64,000 nucleotides of DNA from Cinclus cinclus (lineage: Eukaryota; Chordata; Aves; Passeriformes; Cinclidae): NCBI RefSeq assembly GCF_963662255.1, contig NC_085046.1, positions 22,091,620-22,155,619 of the forward strand, given 5' to 3'. The notes under the pieces were generated by a model that was not told the origin of the DNA, did no database searches, and saw nothing but the letters and a program-made list of their open reading frames with translations. Position numbers and translations under genes: made by a program. Below are positions 1 to 11,709 of this stretch, piece by piece (position 1 is the stretch's first letter; every line of letters starts with the position of its first letter).

Positions 1-1040
1 CAAACCCAGGAAATCCAGTGGCTTACAATATTTCTCTTATAGCCATGTACTTAGCTTAGCAGTGCTGTTCTTTGCACATGAACTTTGATACTGCACACAC
101 ACAAAAAGGTGTTCTTTCTTACATATGTGTTTGAGGAATCTTCCTGTTTCTTTTAGGGAGGGTAAACTTCTTGTTGCCAGTAGATGATTATTGTACACAA
201 TCACACTCAGCACCATTTTTTAAATGGATCTTACCTTCCTTTTTCTCCACTGAGATACACATTGAGACTCAGGCATGGTGATCCTGAAACTGTACCTGAG
301 GGTGGCTTTGTGCTGTTCTTGGACTTGTTTTCTGTCATCTGTCTTGATAATTCAACACTGAAGGAATTTGTCTGAGGTCACTTTCTGTGATTAGTTAGGT
401 CATATATGCCCTTCAGCTTTGAAATCTGGAAGACTTTTCATTATCCCAAGTATATTGTAAGAAGTAGTGCAGAGGATGCATATTTTGGCTTATTTTTCTT
501 AAATACGGTCTCAGGTGAAGAATTTTTCCTTTCTGTATTGTTAGAAGGAAAACATGTTGAAATTTGTGGAGAGCCTAATCATTAATTATTTTTATCTCTA
601 CATTAACAGTTATTGTTGCTTTCTGACAGAGAAACAAGATCTCCACTTGTTACTTTATTTGGAAGTTCTTCTATTAATTTAGTTTTTTTTTTGTTTCCTT
701 TTTTTATTTTTTTTTTCTTTTATTTTGAAAACTACCTATGCACACATCTATCCCATCCCCCCATGGGACCAATGTGTCCATCCTTTTCTTTACCTTTTGT
801 AATTGGTGGTTCTCTTATTATAATAATTTGTGGTTTCAATTTAGTTATTTCCTTTTAACCATTATGGTGACAAAAGCTGCACCACAGTTAAAATACAATG
901 CCTGTAGCTATTGGTTAGCTCTTAGGCATAGATATGCTTCTTTGATTTCCTCTTTTTTCTTTCCTGTTTGTGCCTGTTTTCATTTATGGCTTAGTCTCAG
1001 TGTAGTTATCTCCTTTCACTGTATGCCTTTATGCAGTTTC
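1..1040. other. AT-rich non-coding sequence, no gene seen
   Basis: Only short unrelated open frames occur here. There is a T-rich stretch at about 680-725. I recognise no repeat family, RNA gene or exon. Confidence 0.6.
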
Positions 1041-1257
1041 TCCTGTTCTTAAGCTGGTGTTGTCACCTTGTCCGTGGTGACAGGGATGTTCAGGGATGTT
1101 CTGCAGTCCTTGCCAGTTGTTGAGTCAGCTGCAGAGAGGCACAGCCAGGGTGGGAGCTCCTCTCCTGAGTGGAGTGGGCAGGGAGAGGAGGGAGCACCTG
1201 TGGGCTGCTGGAGGCTGCTGGCACTGGCAGAAGCCACACAAATTGTGGCTTGGTAGC
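1041..1257. other. GC-richer block, unassigned
   Basis: This block stands out from the surrounding AT-rich DNA by G-rich composition (runs such as GGGAGAGGAGGGAG near 1180). Overlapping short frames on both strands are a by-product of this composition. I recognise no protein or repeat family. It could be an old GC-rich repeat remnant or a small unique element. Confidence 0.3.
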
Positions 1258-1511
1258 TTTTGTTTATTTATTGGCCTTCTAAACAGACAGATTTATTAAA
1301 TGATCTCCAACCTGCTCTCCTTTGTTGATGCCAATTACTGATGCAGTTTTACGGTTATGTGCTTGCTCAGAAAAAGGTTTTTTAGCTTGTCCATGCAAAG
1401 AATGATGCCAGTTCCATTTGTCAAATTCATTATTATTCTTACCATGTCCTGGCTTGTTCAGATGTGGGAAGTGTCTCATGACTGCAGGTTTGCTTGGTTT
1501 GGAGGGAAAAA

Positions 1512-1513
<2 letters not shown>

Positions 1514-1550
<37 letters not shown>

Positions 1551-1588
1551 TTGTTGTTGTTGTTTTTGTTTGTTTGTTTGTTTGTTTA
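1514..1588. repeat. Poly-T tract followed by (TTG)n/(TTTG)n
   Basis: About 36 consecutive T at 1514-1549 run into GTTGTTGTTGTT and then TTTG repeats to about 1588. Read on the minus strand this is an A-rich tract preceded by CAAA/CAA repeats, a form typical of a simple repeat grown from an A-rich tail. No retrocopy body was recognised beside it. Its length makes it prone to polymerase slippage and assembly error. Confidence 0.9.
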
Positions 1589-1599
1589 AACAAAGAAAA

Positions 1600-3015
1600 A
1601 AGCAGTGATGAATTATTTTAGCCCTTCATGTACAGAGAGAAACCAGATACAAACAGGATGTTTGTTAGAGGCATCTCCTGGTGACCTTGGAGATGCACAG
1701 AGTTCCAGAAACTAGAGGACAGCATCTGGAGAAATACTTGAGTGGTTGCTTTTTTTTCCCCCACTTATTTATTTAGTTATGACTCTGGTATGGCTCAGTT
1801 AAATGTGATTTGTCTGACTGTCATCAAATCATGACAGAAGCTCAGAGAAGATGAAGGGAAATGCCTAATTTGCTTGCCCTTCAAAAAGATATGCTGCAGT
1901 ACTTCAGGACTTTTTCTGTTCAAATCAGTAAGAAAATGGTATTTTTATCTTTGAAAGTAAGTTTGCATTAACTAAGCAGTTATGAGTTAGACAGCTTATA
2001 TTTTTTTATATTATAACAATTTTTTTTCAGTGGCATGAGTGCTTAGTCATGCATTTTATATGAACATATGAACAATGGGCTCAAACTATGATTGTGATGA
2101 TATTCAACAGCACAAAGCTATGATATATTGTTTCTTCAAAAGTAAAAAAAAAAAGTTATGAAAGAAAATTCTGTCCTGTTTGAACAAATACTGTCATGGG
2201 ACACAAGAATGCTTTTCTTAAAGTTCTATCTTAAGCATTGATTTTGATGGTGTTCTGAGATGCTCTGGTAGGTTTATTCCCAGCACTAATTATTTCCTTC
2301 ATCCACAGGTGGGGCGGAAATGATGTTGACTTTAACAGTCAAAGTGGTGTTTCATTTTTGGTATTGTCAGTTAAGCTTCAGAGAGGACACCAGTGTGAAC
2401 CTATTCCCCTGGGACCCAGCAGAGCTCATGAGTACATTTAATACTCACTGCTGAGGAGGTGATTTCAAGAGGCTGCTGGGGTTCACTGGTGATGTAAGAC
2501 TTTGGAGCAGATGTGAGTGGATCCTTATCTTGGAAGCCTATGTGAATTTGGTTTATTTTATTGTTAAGATTTAAAAGAATGCTGTGCCTGTCTTCTTTGT
2601 TCAGTTTCTATTTCTCGTGAAAAAATCAGAGAGAAGGCTTCTTGGAGAGAAAGGCAAAATATGGAAAATGGAATTATTTTTCCTTGTGCCAGAGAATATA
2701 GGTGGAATAGGAGATATTCAGTTGGAATATGTTAATTATAATCTGAGTTTGCTTCTTAGCCTTCTTCAAGATTTCATTAATCAGAAAGAAATTAGATTGA
2801 ACTGTCATCATTCACAACGTCACCATTTTGCCTCAGGACCACGTAAATTGCACTCATGGTGTGTCACTAACTGTATGAGCCACTCTGAGAGACAGCAACA
2901 TCCAGAATAAACCCTGTGTCAGCCACCATGGCATTTATTTGGGTGCAAGATGGAATTTTGCTTGGAGTTAAAAAAGGGACTCAGTCTCCAAGTTCAAACC
3001 ACACTGTTTATTAAA
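1600..3015. other. AT-rich unique non-coding sequence
   Basis: No gene or repeat was recognised. A small inverted repeat (TTGACT ... AGTCAA) lies near 2327. A 108-codon open frame at 2584-2910 resembles no protein family I know and has ordinary non-coding composition. Confidence 0.5.
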
Positions 3016-3019
3016 ACCT

Positions 3020-3695
3020 ATTATGCTGGGAGCTGACCAGCTTTGCAGAAAGCAACCTGGGTGTCCTGGTGGACATGAAGTTGAATGTGAGCTTGCAATG
3101 TGCCCTTGCTGCAGAGGTGGGTGCTGGTATCCTGGGGTGCACTGGGAGGAGTGAGGAGTGTTGCCAGCAGGTGAAGGGGAGGTGGTCCCTCCCTTCCACT
3201 CAGCACTGATGAGGCCACACCTGCCATACAGGTAGTTCTGGGTTCCTCTGTGCAAGAGACATAAAGAAGAGCACTAAAGTGATTAATGGACTGGAACATC
3301 TCTCCTGTGAGGAATGACAGAGAACTGGGACTGTTCAGCCTGGAAAAGAGAAGGTGCAGTGGAGAATCAGTCTTACCAATGCCTGAAGGGAGGGTGTACA
3401 GAAGACACAGTCAGGCTCTTCTCAGTGGTGCCATGTCACAGGACCAGAGGCAGTGACATAAACTGAGACAGGGAACTGAAAACCTCTCAACATCAGGAAA
3501 CACATTTTTACAGTGAGAGTGACCTAGCAGAAAGAGAAGTTTCTCATTAAGGTTTTGGAGTCACCATCTGTGGAGAAGCCATCTGGACAACCAGCCCATC
3601 CTGTGCACTGTGATTTAGGTGGCCCTGCTTGAGCAGATGGGTTGGACCAGATGACCTGCAGAGGAGCCTTCCAATCTCCTCCATTTTGTGACATG
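3020..3695 (+). mobile_element. CR1 LINE fragment, 3' end of ORF2 plus 3' tail
   Basis: The DNA follows the known avian CR1 order: the end of the reverse-transcriptase ORF (GCAACCTGGGTGTCCTGGTGGAC, 'NLGVLVD', at about 3051), the 'RPHL.Y'-like segment near 3210, 'ACTGTTCAGCCTGGAAAAGAG' near 3330, and the CR1 3' terminal phrase 'GGGTTGGACCAGATGACC' at about 3639. Stops and indels break it throughout, so it is a dead 5'-truncated copy, the usual form for CR1. The final octamer repeats are decayed. Reading direction is plus. The subfamily cannot be fixed by eye. Confidence 0.88.
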
Positions 3696-3699
3696 TGAA

Positions 3700-6600
3700 C
3701 TTTTTTACAGGTTCCTTTCTTTCTGCATTTTTTGAAGATTTTTGCATTGCTTGTGTCACATGCAGTTGATTTATTGTCAGTTTTGTCATATGTGATCACC
3801 TGTTATATTCTAATTGTTTCTGTAAGGAGAAGTGATTTGCTTCATCTGTGATTCCATATGATTCATTGCAAATAATTTAAGTCCAAGAACTATAAAGACT
3901 TCAAGAGATCCTGTTTCAAACCACTTGTTTATAAAAGCTTAGAAGAAATATAATTATGAAGATTCTCTAGAAACATCTGTAATAAAATGCTTACCTTTAG
4001 AAACTCATTCCTATCCACTGCTCATTTGCCAAAGACATCCCTGGGAAAGTCCTGTTTCTTACCCTCCCAAATCCCAACACTTGGTACTCCAGAGCAAGCA
4101 ACACAGAACTTATTGCTGAGGTTTGAATTTTTTTCCTCTTACTTCCATCTGTAGCTTTACCTTTTATCAACTGTATTCTGTGAGAAGTTACAAAAAAGGG
4201 GGCTCTTGTGCTGTTTGTTTTTATTAACATGCATAATACATGTATTTAAGCTTCTCTTCTGCCTGCTCTTCCATGAGGTCAGTTTCAAAAACAAGAGGCT
4301 CTGAGGGAATAACCTACACATGAAAATCATCTGTATTTATGAACTTTTAAAAGAACCACATACTTCCAAAAGAAATAAAGTATCTTTTGCCTGGAATTAT
4401 TCCTTCAGAGCAGTATACCATCATTTTAAGGCTCCGTATTGATTTATCTGGAAAGAGGAAATATTTGCTGCCTAAAGCATCAGAGCAAAAATAAGCTTTG
4501 TCAAATAAAGGGAATTCTACACCATGTCTTGAATATTCCCTTTGTAAAGGACAGTGGGAAGGCTGGAGAGGGAACAGCATTTGAGAAAAGTGAACTTTTT
4601 TCTGGGTAGTAGTGTGTCAAGGCAGTAGGGTGGGAAGGGAGATACTTTTTTTAACATGTAGTTCTTCCTCCCTAAACCTAGGGGAGGGGGAAGTATCCCA
4701 TCACACTTACTACTCCTGTGTGCATTTTTTTACCTTGGTTTTCACATTTACTTCTTCCTTAGATATGTTTCTACCTTTATATGGAGTTGTGTGGAGCAAA
4801 TGCAGCCTAGTCGAAACCTCTCAATTTTTGATCTGAAGTGTGGCCTTTAAGTGCTTCTTATGGTGAATTGCTCTGCTTATAGACTTGTTCCTGAAATGTT
4901 TCCAGTTCTGGAATTGGCATTAGCATTAAGAAATGTCCTGTGGAAAAAAAAAGCTGGGGAGCCACAGTCTAGCCAGAATGACTCATTTCATTGTACCAGC
5001 TGTCAACAGGACTTCTGGTTGTAATTTTGGCTTTAACATTTTGGGGTCTAATGCTTGATTTCTAGGAAAGGTTATGTGAGTTGATGATAATAGGGCTGTA
5101 TTCTTAATTTTAAAAAGCTATATTGTACTTTTAAGTTCTTTGCTTATGGGTAAAGGTGCTGTCAACATCAACAAAGCACAGCTGCATGACCTCTCCTTTC
5201 GAGAGAATGGCATACCTTTATTTCATTTTTCTGCCTAAGACTGGCACATGACCATGTATTTTATTATTTTACTCCTTTCTTTTTTCCAGTTTACTCTTTT
5301 AGAGGTGAACTACCTTGTATTAGCTTGCATTTTTGGAATTGCTTTTGTAATAGCAGGATGACGTGCATCTTGCAAACTGGTACATGAAGCTCTGTCTTGA
5401 GCACCAAACTTCTTCAGTAGAATAGTTCAAAAGATTGTGTTCATTATGCTAGAAAATGGTACCCTTAGGCTCCTGTTTGATCAAGGTGGGGGATGCTTTA
5501 AAACTGGGCTAAAATTAAGAGTGCAGTAAAACAGATTTATTATTAATTTAAGTTTTTAAGAGAAGGGAATAAATTATGTTCACTCTTGCTGCACAGTTCT
5601 GGAAAATAAAAATACGCATTAATAAACAATATGTCTGTAATTAATTAATGGTCCCCTGGAGAGGGTTTTCTCCCAAACTAGTTAGTGTGTAAAACACTAA
5701 AAAATTAATCCCAAAACTCATAATGAAAAATCAGCTATGGATTAGTGAATTGTGATCATTAAATCAATTTTTTTTTTCTGTTTGTTTGGTTTTTGTTTTT
5801 TTTTTTTTCTTAATGGCCAAACTTAACAACCGAGACAAATGGAGAAGAAAGCACCAATGCTGAGGTGCATTTTGACATTTCTAATTAATGTCCTGTGCTA
5901 CTAAAAAATCATAAACTCTCTCTAGAATTAATGTGAGCTATAAACCTACTGTTTACTCTGGATTTGAAAACGAGTATTGATTACTGTTTTGTTTTTTATT
6001 ACTTAGAAAAATATGGGCAGGGCCTAAATATTAGAGTCCTCAAACTATCATTCCCTGTGCTTTCTGTTATCCCTCTTTAATGTTCTGCCATGTCTGTTGT
6101 TTTTCTCCCTTTCTAGATAGACTGATAAATCTCTTGGATTTGATCACAAAAACACATTTTAAAAACCTACTGTTCTGGTAACCTAGATGGGGTCAGCATT
6201 TTAAGCACCTTTTCATAAGCATGTTTAATAAGTGGTTTTAATAACCATGCATTTCTCAGCTGGATTCATATTATTAGCTACTGAAGTTGATTTTACTATT
6301 TGGTTCCTAAATTCTTAGTGAAGCTTTTGCAAAGCATGAAGTGCTCTGTGCTTTGTGTTCTGAGACACTCACTGGCTTGCAGGGAAATACATGAACTTGT
6401 CAAAAATGTGCATACTTGTAGAATCAAAGACTTAATTTGTAAAATGATACTTAATAAGAAAAATGGGCACAAGGTAGTAATTTTTCTTGTTGAAAACAAT
6501 GGTTATTGCTCAGGTAAATATTAGCAGTCTTGACTGATTGCTGACAAGAAATGCAGAAGTGATTAACATGACAATGTACAAATCATGTCATAAATTTTTT

Positions 6601-7610
6601 AGTCCCTTGGAGCTGCATCAGGTATATAAACTGGTCTTTCAGGTTTAGTTTAGTTCTTCTGGAAGAAAAAAGTGTGTTACAAAAAATTTGGGAGAGAATA
6701 TTAAAATTCTTCCATGCTTGAGTTTTCTTTATGAAGTCTCTATTCAATGCTGCTTCAGCCTAATACCTATTTCTTTTCTATTATTAAAGTGAAGCTTTGA
6801 TGCGCGCATAGGTATCTCTCCCCATCATTTTTCTCCTCCACTACTAAGTCCTGTTATGTTATGCTTTAATGTGAACAGATGAGCTCTTCTTTAGGCTTCT
6901 TCTAAGAAAATGAGTTTTCTAACTTATGCTGCATTTATCTTTGACTATATATAACTTTAAAAAAATTGGCTGGTTTTAAGGAAGTGTATGTTTTCAAGAA
7001 GTAGCAAAGGATATTAGAAATATTCATAATGACTTTAAATCTTTTAAGGTAATAAACACAAATCTGCTTGCAACTTTAAGGGGAAATTTGGTGTTTATTC
7101 TAAAGCTATACAAAGCATTTATATCCAAACATCAATCAAGTACAGAATAAATTAATTTCTGTCTCTAACACTATATATTCAAACTAGGGATATTCATGTT
7201 GGGCAGGTTGGGTCTTTACTTGCTCATTGAATCTCATCTTTATTTGTTATACCTATTGCATGTTACATCTTTACTTGATATAAATGTTTTCCCTCATGCT
7301 AACCAGAGGGATTTGGGAGAGGGAGCCAGCAGCTATGTTTCCAGTGTGTTCTCAGATTTTCTAGATGATAGACATGCTGCCCTGTTCCTTCTCCGATTTT
7401 AACTTGACACTTTGAAAGTCTTTGGGAGGTGATAGCAGAGGGAGCCAAGGATGTTTCTTCCTTTGCATGCCTTTACAGAAGGTGACACTGTTTTCTTTGC
7501 TCTTTCTTTGGTAATCTCTCCAGGTGCCCTCTGGAGTCCTTCTTGGAAAGGTTTTGTTGGAGCTAGACAGCCCAAGTACGGCTGTGTTGTAAGGAGAAAG
7601 CAAATAGAGT
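3700..7610. other. AT-rich unique non-coding sequence
   Basis: No gene was recognised. The stretch includes T-rich tracts near 5768-5810 and a homeodomain-motif-rich block (about 5520-6010) reported as a finding. All open frames are shorter than about 80 codons and match nothing I know. Confidence 0.5.
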
Positions 7611-7614
7611 AGGA

Positions 7615-7900
7615 TTGTTAAGCCTGGAAAAGACCACCAAGGAGAATTATGACAGATACACAAAACTATGTGTGATGTGGACAAGTTGAGTAAAAAAAGA
7701 ATTAAGCAGACAGAGGGAAGTTTTCTGTGGAGTGCTCCACCGAACTCATTGCCTCGTGCTGCTGTCTCTGCCTTCCTGCAGTAAAAGTGCTTCAGGACTG
7801 GTAAAAGCCTTGGCAGGGCTTGGGGTGGGGGTGAGTTTTTCCCCAAGACGTGAGACAGTGAAGCATGTCTGGGGGCAACAGAGCATGTGTTGGAGGAGGG
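7615..7900 (+). mobile_element. Ancient CR1/L3-like LINE 3' remnant
   Basis: The segment starting 'GTTAAGCCTGGAAAAGACC' and continuing through 'AACTATGTGTGATGTGGACAAGTTGAGTAAA' to 'GTGGAGTGCTCCACCGAACTCATTGCC' follows the order of old amniote CR1/L3 3' ends ('cagcctggaaaa', 'aaactatgagtgatgtgga', 'gtggaa-ctcactgcc'). It is much more diverged than the other CR1 copies. The 239-codon frame on the opposite strand (7361-8080) crosses it and is judged spurious. The family assignment is from memory of the consensus order and is tentative. Confidence 0.5.
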
Positions 7901-7919
7901 GACAAATGGAAAACATCTG

Positions 7920-10305
7920 GAGGTGACTCTCACTGGAAGGGTGTGGGCACTCCCCCAACAGAAACCACAGAGCTTATCTATTGACAGACAGAGAAAGCAT
8001 ACTGGCTGAGTGGTTTCATCCAATATTGGCATTTTTATGTTGGAAGCTAAGGGCACATAAAACCCACAGTGACATGGCAATGTTTCGTGGGGGTAATTTT
8101 GTTTTAAACAATGCTACTTTTGCTGGTCAAACTCCAGGTGTAGTCTTGGCTTTGTATTGGTTCATCTTTTACAGTTTCTGATTTGTTTTACTCAAATGCC
8201 TGGCATAAATAAAGAGAAGAAAATAATTCTTTTTGCAGAAATGAGTTGTCTCATAGAGGACAGCTGGAACTGCTGAAAAATCCATTGTAGAATAGCCTGG
8301 AGAGAGCAAAGAGAAGAACAGTGAAGGAAAACTGGGCTATAGTGAAAGATCTGAGAGTTTTCTAGGGAGGGGAAGATGTCCTATTACTTACACAGTATTC
8401 AAAACATGACTTCATATTCAGGCAACACATTCTCTAGAGATTTTACAAACTTCACAAAAATGTTAATGAAAAGTGTTTTATTGTGAAGTTGTCTTCTTTC
8501 TGCCTTCTTGAATTCTCAAATATTTTAAAATAGCTTACAATTAAACTGTTTTCTGTTTAGTTTCTATTTGCATTCCTAGTCAGAATAGTTTCACCTTATG
8601 ACTTGGATTTCCTGTGCAATATTTCCAAATGGGACCACAGGGATTTGTTGCTTTAATTTGTTTGTATTCTGTTTCCTGCAAGTTTGGATATCTCTGTGGG
8701 CATTTTTCTTGTGTATGTGTGCATGTGTTCTTTCGTTTAACAGCAGGGAAGAGTTGTGAGTAAAGGCTCTTTTACTGTGAGAGTGTAGTATGCCTGCCTT
8801 TTTGAGCTGGGAAAGAAATATTTTATCTATTCTTCAAAGTACTGAGATTTCAGATCCCTTTTTTGTCTGTAACAAGATGAAAGGCCATCTCTCCTCTTCT
8901 TTAAGAAGATCCAGCCCACTCTAGACAAGCTGATAGTGTTTCAGCATGTGTATCACACAGCCCAGCTGCATTTTGTGATCACCAAATAATATTCTCTTTT
9001 ACAGAGATGAGTTGACAGTTAGGTCGAATTTTGGTTCTGAAAAATCCTTTCTTAATGGCATCTTTCCAGAAACCATTGTGATTCTGCAAAGAAGTGGAAA
9101 TTTTTTGACCGGCATAATTTTTTGTATTTTTCTATTTCTTGACTCAATATATGATAATGCTTTATATTAAATAAAGATTATATATAAACTTTTGACATAT
9201 TATAAAAGTTGTGCTTATCATCATCTGTATTTCAAAATCTTTTGTGTACAAGAGTTCATTTATCTTGCTTGTAACTCTCATAGTAATATACCACAGGGTA
9301 TTGTATGTGCCAGCTTCGTTTTTTCTGCTTTGTATGTCTGTTTTTGTGGAAACAGTTTCATTTCCTTTTTTGTTATATTGGTGCTTGTGCTTCAGAGTAC
9401 CGCTTGTGTCAAATTAGCTTTTTTCTTTTCAAGTGAGAATGTTGGTTTTTATTTTCACTCTGTAGAGTTTTTGCAGTGGTGCAGTTTGCACTTATGTTGT
9501 TTGGGGTCTGACAGTTCTGCCATTAAACTTGAACATTTCCACGAGTTCCTAAGTATGCAATCGAACACCTCTGTATAGAAAAGTGGAATACAAAAAAGTT
9601 CATCTGAAAGAAAATACTTAAGTTGAAAGAAACCTCAGTAGGTTGTTTTGTCTAGTCTCTCATTTGAATATTTTAGAAAATAATTTCATAGAAAACACCT
9701 GGAAAACAAAGGAGGCTGTAGGGGTTGTCGTTCTGCTCTGAATTTAAAGAAATACAGAAGCTCAAAATACTAGCCAATATTCTCTCCTTTACATGGACTT
9801 TTTTTTTTCCTTCCAAAAATAAAGGTAAAATAAAAAAAGAATAGGATGTACACTTCTGTTGGCATGCAGCCTCTTTCCACACAAAACTTAAAACTTACAG
9901 TTGTACCCCATGTTTGCATAACACTGGAACAGAAACTGTAGTTACAGTATTATTGGGAAGAAATACAAGACTTGCTGTATTTTGTCCCTGGTTGTTTAAT
10001 TACTAAAATCTATTTCAAGTACTTGCAGCACTTCCTAAAGGTGCTCTGCACAACAGCTTTTATTCACAGAGGTATTTCTTGGTAATCCAGGGTTCTAAAC
10101 CCTACAAGATAGGGATTCTGAAAGTATTTTACAATACAGAATCTCTTTTTATTCTCAAGTGTGCCCACTGATCTTGCAGTTGTATTAAATACCTCTGCTA
10201 TTTCATTTCAGCAGATGATGAGTGTGTAAGTCTTTAACAGACATGTGTTTTAAACAGCATAACTTCATATTTCACAAGTATTTACATTAGATCTTTTTAC
10301 TCAAG
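7920..10305. other. AT-rich unique non-coding sequence
   Basis: No gene, RNA or repeat family was recognised. A 128-codon frame at 9192-9578 is rich in Phe, Cys and Ser, as expected for a chance frame in T-rich DNA. Confidence 0.5.
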
Positions 10306-10311
10306 ACCTTA

Positions 10312-10824
10312 TGTGGTGGGTTTAACCCAGACAGCAATGGAACACCCTCACACCTTCCCTCTCCTGCTTCTTGCAGCAGGATAAGAATTGGAAGAATAAA
10401 AGCAAGAAAACCTTGTGGATTGAGATAAAGACTATTTAATAAGTAAAGGAAGAAAACCCAAAAGTGATGTAAAGGCAGCCACTTACCACTCCCATAGGTA
10501 GAGTGATCCCAACCGGTCTCTGAGCAGCAGCTACTTTGGAAAGTTCAAACCTCCAGTTATTATGACTGATCATCATGTTATATGTCACAGAATATCCTTT
10601 TTGGTCATTTGGGGCCAGCTGTCCTAGCTGTGTCTTTGCCCACCCTCAGCCTACATCATGGGGATAGTGTGAGGGGCAGAGAAGGAAGGTTTTGAGTCTG
10701 TGCAAGCACCAGCAGCAGCAGAAACCCTGCTGTGTTACCTGTACTGCTTTGGTCATTAATACAAACAGCACCAGATGGGCTGCTATGCAGAAAATTAACT
10801 CCAGGCAGCCAGGGACAGCACGCA
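10312..10824 (-). mobile_element. Solo LTR of avian ERVL-type endogenous retrovirus
   Basis: In plus orientation the unit starts TGTGGTGGGTTTAACCC and ends near GACAGCACGCA. This corresponds on the minus strand to an LTR opening TGCGTGCTGTCCCTGG and closing ...AACCCACCACA. Internal landmarks match the common bird ERVL LTR order: 'GTGGATTGAGATAAAGACTATTTAATA' near 10416, 'TCACAGAATATCC...TTTGG' near 10586, 'GCCAGCTGTCCTAGCTGTGTC' near 10614, and 'GAAAATTAACTCCAGGCAGCC' near 10790. There are no flanking gag, pol or env frames, so it is a solo LTR left by recombination. ACCTT occurs just outside both ends (10306-10310 and 10827-10831) and may be a degraded target-site duplication. Confidence 0.72.
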
Positions 10825-10899
10825 GTACCTTGTTGTTCAGTTTAGGTTGCTGCAAACGGCAGTACTTAAATGCTTTGGAAGGGCATTAACCTTGACTTT

Positions 10900-11656
10900 T
10901 GCAGTACTCTGGAGGCTGCAGCTCCTGCTCTGATGGCTCTAAGGGCACCATGTTTCCCAGAACAGCTGGGTTTTATGAAAGAAATGTTTTCTGCTCTTAA
11001 CTGTTAAGTGAATAATGATAGCAAATGGCACTTAACTGTCCAGTGGCACCTGAAAACTTCTGATAATAACTGCTGTTTCTTAATACATTTAATATTAAAC
11101 TTTAAAGGAAAGGAGTGTACCGATGTCATGACAGATGTGTGCATTTTTATATCCTGATCACACCTCTAGATTGTGTTCCATGACGTGACTTGGAAGTCTG
11201 TTGGATCCTTGTTTATCTGGCTTTGATTATGATTGGTATGTGGTGTTTTACTCTACATCTTTGTGAGATTTCCTTGCTGGGAGAGGGCAGTCTGGAGGAA
11301 AGATCTTAGGACACTGAAAGCATCAGGAATAGCATCCTAGTTTCCTTTCATTTCAATGTATCTAGCAAAGACACATTGTCCAGGACCTCTGTAGTTGTTT
11401 ACAGATCAAGAAAGAAACAGTTGATCCATTCATGCCTTCTGGCATAAAGGCATCTCATGTCTTACACTCATATCTGCCTGTTTTCCCATCCGATTCTAAT
11501 GTGCTGAATGACTTGCATTCAACAGGGACTGGCTAAAGAACATGCACAAAGCCATTGAGGTGGAGAATGCCATAAAGGGGAAATGAGAGTATATTGTTTA
11601 GAAACATCTGTCAGAGCTATAAAGGAAAAAGAAAAGGAAGAATGAAAGGGGGTTGG
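10900..11656. other. Unique non-coding sequence
   Basis: Nothing beyond ordinary AT-rich DNA is visible between the LTR and the GGAA microsatellite. Confidence 0.5.
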
Positions 11657-11709
11657 GGAAGGAAGGAAGGAAGGAAGGAAGGAAGGAAGGAAGGAAGGAA
11701 GGAAGGAAG
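11657..11709. repeat. (GGAA)n microsatellite
   Basis: About 13 uninterrupted GGAA units. Open frames reading KEGRKEGR on the plus strand and LPSFLPSF on the minus strand are artefacts of the repeat. Confidence 0.97.

Noticed and set aside
1279..1621. Frames with long Phe or Lys runs
   Set aside because: They are translations of the poly-T tract.
7361..8080. 239-codon minus-strand open frame, the longest in the window
   Set aside because: It crosses an old CR1 remnant in antisense, has no recognisable domain, and has the Ser/Leu/Pro-rich composition of a chance frame.
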